Origin: CAZQFV01 sp964592645
GTDB lineage: Bacteria; Chloroflexota; Chloroflexia; DTKN01
DNA length: 37,965 nt
Reading direction: 5' to 3'
Assembly: GCA_964592645.1 (NCBI GenBank)
Contig: CAZQFV010000030.1
Location: forward strand, 1 to 37,965
The translations under genes and the position numbers were made by a program. Positions 17,079-21,473 of this stretch are shown here, piece by piece. Every line of letters starts with the position of its first letter. Within the stretch, counting starts at the first letter, position 1. Under the pieces are notes generated by a model that worked only from the letters and a program-made list of their open reading frames with translations, was not told the DNA's origin and made no database searches.

Positions 17079-17107
17079 TTGCCCGAAACGCCCGCTTGTG
17101 ATAAGAT
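17079..17107 (+). promoter_or_regulatory. promoter for the zinc-ribbon membrane protein gene
   Basis: TTGCCC (17079-17084), 17-bp spacer ending in TGA, TAAGAT (17102-17107). Divergent from the secreted-protein promoter. Confidence 0.6.
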
Positions 17108-17133
17108 AGCCTTGGGCGACCGCTTGTTGTAGA

Positions 17134-17150
17134 GCTGGGCTCAGCCCAGC
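17134..17150 (+). promoter_or_regulatory. 5'-leader hairpin before the zinc-ribbon gene
   Basis: GCTGGGC (17134-17140), loop TCA, GCCCAGC (17144-17150): a perfect 7-bp hairpin in the leader, ending 3 nt before the ribosome site GGGAGG (17154-17159). It could modulate translation; no known riboswitch class fits. Confidence 0.4.
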
Positions 17151-17164
17151 GTTGGGAGGCTGGG

Positions 17165-18343
17165 ATGGCAAACTGCGACATCTGCAACGCCGCGCTGGGC
17201 CGGGACGAGGGGACGGCCTACTCCCTGGAGGATTTGCAAGACCTGCTCGGCCGCGGCTTTGGGCCGCCCGACGGCATTATCCGCCGGGCCCTGGCGGCCG
17301 GGTGGACGCGGGAGCAGGTGCTGGCGCGCTGGCGGCAGGGGCTGGATGCCCGGCCTCAACCCTACTGGATGCTGTGCGCGTCCTGCGCGGAGCGGGCCCG
17401 GGCCTTTTTCCAGCCTGCCCTCCCACTCGAGGCGGCCGCCGAGGCGCCCCCGGTGCCGGCAGAGGCTGCCCCCCCGGAGCCGGCCCCGCCGGCCGAGGCG
17501 CCGCCTCCCGCCGAGCCGGCGGCCCCGGAGGAGGGATCCGAAGAAATCCCGGCGGAGGCGCCGGCCGGCGCCAGGCCCAAGGCGCGCCCCGGATGGGCCT
17601 TTCTCATCGGCCTGTTGATCGGCCTGATCGGGGGACTCTTGCTCGGCGCATTCGTCCTGGCCCAGTATGTCCAGCCGCCGCCCCCCACCCCTCAGCCCGC
17701 ACCCACCGAGATCTCGCCCACCCCCTCGCCAACCCGGCCTTTCCCCACCCGCCGGCCGGCCACCGCCCGTCCAACCGAGTTCCTCGTCCCGCCGACGGCC
17801 ATCCCGGTGGGCAACCTGTCGGCGGCGGTCCTCGCTATCGGCGACCTGGCCCGCGGGGCCCAGGCGCTGACGAGCGCGGAGCTGGCGGAATTGGGGATTA
17901 CCCAGGAGGCCCTGACCGGGGACCTGCCCTATGCCCAGGCGCGGGTGCGGAACGTCGTGGCCTTCAAATATACCCGTCCGGATGAGCTGGTGCTCTCGTT
18001 CCTCCTGTACCCCCTGACGCCGGAAGAGGCGGCTGCCTTCGACGGCCACCTTTCGCCCGCCAAAGGTTTGGAGCTGGTGGCCGGACTGCTGTCCAGGCAG
18101 GAGTTTGCCGCGCCGGCTCTCCGGGAAGGCGAATTGTCCATGGGTGACAAGTCCATCGCCATCACCGTCCTGGGGGCCGGCGATACCGAGGATATGCGCA
18201 CGGACATCGCCATCGTCCGCCGCGACAAGGTAGTGGAGGTCGTTCTGATCCGTCACCTCGACGGCCGGGCGCCGCGCAAGCCCCTGGAAGACCTGGTCTT
18301 GATCCTCGACGAGCGCGTGGCCCGGGTGGTCGAGATGCCGTAG
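17165..18343 (+). CDS. zinc-ribbon/TM/Pro-rich membrane protein, function unknown
   Basis: 392 aa. The cytoplasmic N-terminus has two CxxC pairs (Cys4/Cys7 and Cys71/Cys74), suggesting one metal site with a long insert. A Pro/Ala/Glu-rich linker (about 85-140) precedes one transmembrane helix (143-168, GWAFLIGLLIGLIGGLLLG). A second Pro/Thr-rich linker follows, then an outer domain of about 180 residues (from GNLSAAVLAIGDLARGAQAL) with no recognised family. ATG 17165 follows GGGAGG by 5 nt. The layout is that of a signalling or sensor protein linking the cell exterior to a cytoplasmic metal-binding head, but nothing proves this. Confidence 0.7.
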   Translation: MANCDICNAALGRDEGTAYSLEDLQDLLGRGFGPPDGIIRRALAAGWTREQVLARWRQGLDARPQPYWMLCASCAERARAFFQPALPLEAAAEAPPVPAEAAPPEPAPPAEAPPPAEPAAPEEGSEEIPAEAPAGARPKARPGWAFLIGLLIGLIGGLLLGAFVLAQYVQPPPPTPQPAPTEISPTPSPTRPFPTRRPATARPTEFLVPPTAIPVGNLSAAVLAIGDLARGAQALTSAELAELGITQEALTGDLPYAQARVRNVVAFKYTRPDELVLSFLLYPLTPEEAAAFDGHLSPAKGLELVAGLLSRQEFAAPALREGELSMGDKSIAITVLGAGDTEDMRTDIAIVRRDKVVEVVLIRHLDGRAPRKPLEDLVLILDERVARVVEMP

Positions 18344-18519
18344 AGGCGCGGACCGCACGGGACAATCCCCAAGAAACTATCAAAACCTCAAGGCCTGGGG
18401 ACACCAGGGTTGGGGACCGTCAAGGCACCAAGGCGGTTGAATTGTGCCCTCGTGTCTTGGTTCCAAGGCTTCGCCGCGGGGCCTTTGGTTACAAGCCCGA
18501 GCAGTTACCTTTTATAGAT
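18344..18519. other. convergent intergenic region, short CAAGGC motifs
   Basis: 176 bp between convergent genes. CAAGGC recurs about five times (for example near 18389, 18420, 18428, 18467 and at the 18520 border), and CCAAGGC/GGCCTTTGG can pair imperfectly. No ORF, clear terminator or promoter seen. Confidence 0.3.
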
Positions 18520-19287
18520 TCAAGGCGTGCGCCGGGCCACTACCACCAGGTCCCCGGACTGGTCCACCACGAACGGTTCCATGGCCCAACTGCCAAAGAA
18601 GGCCAGGTCGGCGAACCCGGCCGCCAGCAGCGCTGCGGCCAGCTCGGTCTGGGGCAGCGGGCGATGGGTTGTGCTGCTGACGCGCTGGTGCCAACCCTGG
18701 GCGTCGCGGTGCAGGGTGACCATGTGAAAGGAGATACGCCGGGGGTCCAGGTCGAGCATGCGCAGAAAGAGCCACTCTTCGTCGCCCTGGCGATAGACAC
18801 TGAGCGGCATAAAGCGCTGCCCGCGGGCCAGCAGGCGCTCGTCGTTGCGGTTCTGAATCAAGAGGAGGCCGCCGGGCCGCAGGAGACGGGCCATGTCCTC
18901 CAGCGCGGCGGCCACCTCGGCGGCGCAGAGCAGGTGGGGCAGGGAGTGTCCCAGGCAGAGGACGGCATCCCAGGGGCCGGGGATGCCGGCGGCCAGGTGG
19001 CCCAGGCCGGCCTGGATAAAGGGCACCTCCACCTGGGCGGCGGCGGCGTTGGCCCGGGCCTGGGCGACCATCGCCGCGCTGAGGTCCGCGCCGACCACCT
19101 CGTAGCCTCTCTGGGCCAGGGCGATGGCGTGCCGGCCGGTGCCGCAGGCCGTATCGAGCACCCGACGGGCCCCCGCAGCGGCGAGCAGCCGTTCGACGGC
19201 CGGCATCTCCAGCGCCAGCCGGGACTCCCAGTCCACGAAGCGGTCGTAATCGGGCCCTATGTCGTCGTACAGCGGGACTTTGGACAT
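18520..19287 (-). CDS. class I SAM-dependent methyltransferase
   Basis: 255 aa. Motif I is VLDTACGTGRHAIALA, followed by EVVGADLSAAMVAQAR (motif II) and DAVLCLGHSLPHLL (motif IV region), then LRPGGLLLIQNRND. This is the Methyltransf_25/11 Rossmann core of UbiE-like enzymes; the substrate is unknown. ATG 19287 is chosen because AAGGAGG lies 6 nt upstream. Divergent from the ferredoxin-OsmC operon, with 133 bp between starts. Confidence 0.85.
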   Translation of the reverse strand: MSKVPLYDDIGPDYDRFVDWESRLALEMPAVERLLAAAGARRVLDTACGTGRHAIALAQRGYEVVGADLSAAMVAQARANAAAAQVEVPFIQAGLGHLAAGIPGPWDAVLCLGHSLPHLLCAAEVAAALEDMARLLRPGGLLLIQNRNDERLLARGQRFMPLSVYRQGDEEWLFLRMLDLDPRRISFHMVTLHRDAQGWHQRVSSTTHRPLPQTELAAALLAAGFADLAFFGSWAMEPFVVDQSGDLVVVARRTP

Positions 19288-19360
19288 CTCTGCCTCCTTG
19301 GCCTGCAACCACAACCATAGTACCCGAATTGGGCGCCTGGGGATAGGACAAAAGTCCCGG

Positions 19361-19389
19361 TTGACAAACGGCCGGCCGCATGCTATAAT
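19361..19389 (+). promoter_or_regulatory. consensus sigma70 promoter of the CsoR-family-regulated operon
   Basis: TTGACA (19361-19366), exactly 17 bp, TATAAT (19384-19389). The last bases of the -10 overlap the palindromic operator, so a bound repressor would block RNA polymerase. Confidence 0.9.
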
Positions 19390-19404
19390 ACCCCCTGGGG
19401 GTAT
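19388..19404. promoter_or_regulatory. CsoR/CstR-family operator, perfect palindrome
   Basis: ATACCCCC (19388-19395), T, GGGGGTAT (19397-19404). A G/C tract flanked by AT in a tight palindrome is the established CsoR/CstR/RcnR-family site type. It covers the -10 end and the predicted transcript start. The likely ligand is the CsoR-family protein encoded at 20710 in the same operon (autoregulation). Confidence 0.85.
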
Positions 19405-19420
19405 ATCCCTGGAGGTATGG

Positions 19421-19642
19421 ATGGTTATCGTTCAGGCGACCAATACGCAGGCCCGGGTGTTGCCCCGCGTGGTAGAGGAATCCTGCCGAGCTTGCGAGCG
19501 CTGCCTGGCCCGGCGGGCCTGCAAGACCAAGGCCCTTGTGCAGGTGGATCCCGGCGAAGCCCCTGTGGTGAACGGGGCCACCTGCTACGGCTGCTACAAG
19601 TGCGTGCCGGCCTGTCCGTACGGGGCCATCGTCGTCGAGTAG
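19421..19642 (+). CDS. small 2[4Fe-4S] ferredoxin-like protein
   Basis: 73 aa with eight Cys in two clusters: Cys22, 25, 28, 34 (CRACERC, then a longer gap) and Cys55, 58, 61, 65 (CYGCYKCVPACP). The second set has the classic CxxCxxCxxxCP form. It should carry one or two 4Fe-4S clusters and act as a cytoplasmic electron carrier. The 20 N-terminal residues before the first Cys are not typical of clostridial ferredoxins. ATG 19421 has GGAGG (19411-19415) 5 nt upstream. First gene of the CsoR-type operon; it presumably feeds electrons to a reaction of the OsmC or sulfur-carrier proteins (inference). Confidence 0.8.
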   Translation: MVIVQATNTQARVLPRVVEESCRACERCLARRACKTKALVQVDPGEAPVVNGATCYGCYKCVPACPYGAIVVE

Positions 19643-19664
19643 CGCCGAGCCCAAGGAGGAAAAG

Positions 19665-20075
19665 ATGGCGGAAGTCGAGCTCCGCTGGACGCACAAGCTG
19701 CAGTTTGTCGGCACGGACAGCACCCAGCATGCCATTGTCCTGTCCGCGGCCAACGAGGAGAACCGCACGGGGGTCAAGCCCTCGGACCTGTTGCTCCTGG
19801 CACTGGCCGGGTGCACGGCCGTGGACGTGGTCGATATCCTGCGCAAGAAGCGCCAGCCGCTGCGCGGACTGACGATCCGCGTCTCGGGCGAGCAGGACGA
19901 GGACCCGCCGTGGGCCTTTCGCCGCATCCACCTGGTATACGAGCTGCGCGGCGCGGGGCTGGCGGCTCAGGCCGTGGAGCAGGCCGTGACCCTCTCCGAG
20001 GACAAGTACTGCTCCGTGCGGGCGACCCTGGCCGATGTCGAGATCACCCACGAGGTGCGCATCCTGGAGGAGTAG
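19665..20075 (+). CDS. OsmC/Ohr-family protein
   Basis: 136 aa, usual length for the family. The two redox Cys are Cys50 (LLALAGCTAVDVVDILRKK) and Cys116 (LSEDKYCSVRATL), the OsmC arrangement. Family members reduce organic hydroperoxides, and some act on polysulfides or as sulfur carriers. AAGGAGG lies 5 nt before ATG 19665. It is 22 bp from the ferredoxin gene and followed at once by the next gene. In a CstR-like operon the sulfur role is more likely than a general peroxide role (inference). Confidence 0.85.
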   Translation: MAEVELRWTHKLQFVGTDSTQHAIVLSAANEENRTGVKPSDLLLLALAGCTAVDVVDILRKKRQPLRGLTIRVSGEQDEDPPWAFRRIHLVYELRGAGLAAQAVEQAVTLSEDKYCSVRATLADVEITHEVRILEE

Positions 20076-20076
20076 T

Positions 20077-20241
20077 ATGCCAGATAGGGCCGAGCTGGAG
20101 CAGCGCATCGCCGACCTGCGGGCCCGGCTGCCGCGGCACTCCGTCCCGGCGGCTATGCTGCTGGAGTTGGAAGAGCTGGAGGCCGAGCTGGAGCGGGGAG
20201 AGCAGAGGACAGAGGACAGAGAGCGGAGAGCTGAGAATTGA
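20077..20241 (+). CDS. 54-aa acidic coiled-coil protein
   Basis: A short, strongly charged helical protein: ELEQRIADLRARLPRHSVPA, then MLLELEELEAELERGEQ. A helix-turn (PRHSVP)-helix shape is likely, with a tail rich in Arg/Glu. ATG 20077 lies one base after the OsmC stop, with GGAGG from the end of that gene as ribosome site, so translation is coupled. The family name is unknown to me. Confidence 0.65.
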   Translation: MPDRAELEQRIADLRARLPRHSVPAAMLLELEELEAELERGEQRTEDRERRAEN

Positions 20242-20257
20242 TCGCCGAGGTTATCCT

Positions 20258-20464
20258 ATGCCCATCTACGCTTACCGTTGTCTCCGTTGTGGAGAAGAGT
20301 TCGAGAAGCTGATCCTGTCGGCGGCCCAGGCCGGCCAGGTGGTTTGTCCCCGTTGCCAGAGCGAGGAAACCGAGCGCCGGCCGGCCCTCTTTGGACTCGG
20401 CGGCGCAGCCGGGATGAGCGGCGCCGTCGATAGCGGCTGCGCCCCGGCCGTCGGCGGCGGCTGA
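20258..20464 (+). CDS. FmdB-family zinc-ribbon protein, possible C-terminal Sec
   Basis: 68 aa. The start MPIYAYRCLRCGEEFE and the second pair VVCPRCQSE give Cys8/Cys11 and Cys30/Cys33, a rubredoxin-like zinc ribbon of the FmdB/PF09723 type, once called a regulatory protein. A Gly/Ala-rich tail has Cys61. The frame ends in TGA (20462-20464), but two codons (Gly, Ile) follow before TAG at 20471-20473, and a strong hairpin starts just after. This would allow a C-terminal selenocysteine, though an ordinary stop is more likely. Sits between the coiled-coil gene and the frameshifted gene. Confidence 0.75.
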   Translation: MPIYAYRCLRCGEEFEKLILSAAQAGQVVCPRCQSEETERRPALFGLGGAAGMSGAVDSGCAPAVGGG

Positions 20465-20469
20465 GGGAT

Positions 20470-20498
20470 CTAGGGCGGAGCCGTGGGCTCCGCGCTAG
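20470..20498 (+). promoter_or_regulatory. intra-operon hairpin after the FmdB-like gene
   Basis: CTAG/CTAG outer and GCGGAGC (20475-20481)/GCTCCGC (20487-20493) inner arms close a 5-nt loop CGTGG. There is no T-run, and it lies inside an operon. It could be an mRNA stabiliser or attenuator, or a bacterial SECIS: the loop starts 18 nt past the TGA at 20462 and has G at its second position. Confidence 0.45.
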
Positions 20499-20515
20499 CC
20501 TGTAGAGGAGGTCCT

Positions 20516-20726
20516 ATGTCCGAGGCTCCCATCCTGATCGGGGTCTTCGGCCACAACGGCGACCTCGATGCCTGCGCCTATGGAGTGTTTTGCTGCGCGC
20601 CGCCGGCCCTATCCCATCGCCCTGGTCGGAGGCGAGGCGGGCGCGGTCGGCGGGATCGGCGTCTTTGGGCTGCTGCAGGCGGTCGAGCGGGCCCGGCGGA
20701 GGGATAGCGATGGCCGGTCCGAGTGA
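20516..20726 (+). pseudogene. small GVFGH/LVGGEAGA protein, frameshifted
   Basis: Starts at ATG 20516 after GAGGAGG. It reads MSEAPILIGVFGHNGDLDAC, then AYGVF, after which the frame degrades into Arg-rich low-complexity sequence and stops at TAG. The +1 frame continues cleanly as AARRPYPIALVGGEAGAVGG and IGVFGLLQAVERARRRD to TGA 20724-20726. Removing one T from the TTTT run near 20587-20595 restores a single protein of about 68 aa. This is either a sequencing error, a real mutation or programmed frameshifting. The restored protein is a small alpha/beta fold of unknown family. It overlaps the CsoR-family start by 17 bp, which suggests coupled translation. Confidence 0.6.
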
Positions 20727-21003
20727 GCGCCCGAACCTGCCGCGGGAGGCCCAGGCCGGTGTCCTGCGCCGGCTGCGCCGGCTGGAGGGGCAGGTGCGCG
20801 GCGTGCAGCGTATGGTCCAGGAGGGGCGGGACTGCCAGGAGGTGCTGGACCAGGTAGCGGCCATCGAGGCCGCGGCCCGCAGCCTGGGCGGCCTGGTGTT
20901 GGAGCAGTATGTCCTTTCCTGCCTGGAGGGCTGCCCGGCCGGCCCGGTCTCGGCCGAGGTGCGGACCCGCGTCCGGCTCGCCGTCCAGCAGGTCGTCCGT
21001 TGA
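20710..21003 (+). CDS. CsoR-family repressor, CstR-like Cys pair
   Basis: 97 aa, all-helical DUF156/CsoR fold: RRLRRLEGQVRGVQRMVQEG, then Cys42 in RDCQEVLDQVAAIEAA and Cys71 in EQYVLSC. The 29-residue Cys spacing equals CsoR (36/65) and CstR (31/60). The copper-binding His of CsoR (25 after the first Cys) is Tyr67 here, so the Cu(I) site is incomplete, which favours a persulfide/sulfane-sulfur sensor of the CstR kind. A third Cys (Cys75) is extra. It should bind the palindrome at 19388-19404 and release when Cys42/Cys71 are modified. ATG 20710 follows GGAGGG by 7 nt. Confidence 0.9.
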   Translation: MAGPSERPNLPREAQAGVLRRLRRLEGQVRGVQRMVQEGRDCQEVLDQVAAIEAAARSLGGLVLEQYVLSCLEGCPAGPVSAEVRTRVRLAVQQVVR

Positions 21004-21016
21004 GGAGACGAGACCA

Positions 21017-21109
21017 ATGGAACTCACCGTCCTGCTCCTGATAGGTTTCTTCCTGCTGTGGATCCTGCTCCAGGCCGTGATCCTGCCGCGCCTGGGGGTC
21101 TCCACCTGA
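21017..21109 (+). CDS. single-pass membrane microprotein, possible selenoprotein
   Basis: 30 aa to the first TGA: MELTVLLLIGFFLLWILLQA then VILPRLGVST, one strong transmembrane helix with a short Cys-less tail. The TGA (21107-21109) is followed in frame by ATG-TCG-CGC-GCC-TGC (MSRAC) and runs to TAG 21176-21178, with every third base G or C. Read through, it would be 53 aa with Sec31 five residues before a Cys. A perfect hairpin lies 11-13 nt downstream of the TGA. Ribosome site GAGGAGA precedes ATG 21017, 13 bp after the repressor stop. Last gene of the operon. Function unknown. Confidence 0.65.
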   Translation: MELTVLLLIGFFLLWILLQAVILPRLGVST

Positions 21110-21120
21110 ATGTCGCGCGC

Positions 21121-21141
21121 CTGCGGCTCGTCGAGCCGCGG
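21121..21141 (+). promoter_or_regulatory. SECIS-like hairpin after the microprotein TGA
   Basis: CTGCGGCTC (21121-21129), loop GTC, GAGCCGCGG (21133-21141): nine pairs with one T-G wobble. The apical loop starts 21 nt past the TGA and its first base is G, meeting the usual bacterial SECIS rules. No T-run follows, so a terminator is less likely, though an operon-end hairpin is the alternative. Confidence 0.45.
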
Positions 21142-21234
21142 GCGGGAGCGGCCGGAGGACCCGCCGCCGGGCGAGTAGGGATGTGGGGAAAACCCGGCCA
21201 GAGTTTTTGCTGAACTCTCGCCGCGTTCCCCAAG

Positions 21235-21264
21235 TTGCGTTTGTCCGCGCTTTGTCGTATAATT
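21235..21264 (+). promoter_or_regulatory. promoter for the M14 carboxypeptidase genes
   Basis: TTGCGT (21235-21240), 18-bp spacer, TATAAT (21259-21264). It implies a 5' leader of about 200 nt before ATG 21474. Confidence 0.6.
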
Positions 21265-21473
21265 CCCCCTGCAAGGACGCTTTCCGGCGACGTGGCCGCC
21301 TCGGGTACCTCTCCCGGTCCAGGTCCCGCTGCGTGCCGCGCCCGCGCTGCCCGGAAACTCCCCACGATTCACCATAGGTGTGGACTCCATAGGAGCCGTG
21401 GACCGTGCCTAGGAGGTGTCTATCGGTCTTTGGAGAGAATCCGCTCGATAGCAATGCCCACAGGAGGAATCTC
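21265..21473 (+). other. long 5' leader with short direct repeats
   Basis: 209 bp without a convincing ORF. CCATAGG (21372-21378, 21387-21393) and GTGGAC (21380-21385, 21398-21403) each occur twice in the same order. AGGAGG (21462-21467) is the ribosome site. No known riboswitch consensus recognised. Confidence 0.4.

Noticed and set aside
20710..21003. Copper sensor CsoR
   Set aside because: The copper-binding His is Tyr67 and no copA or copZ gene is present in the operon.
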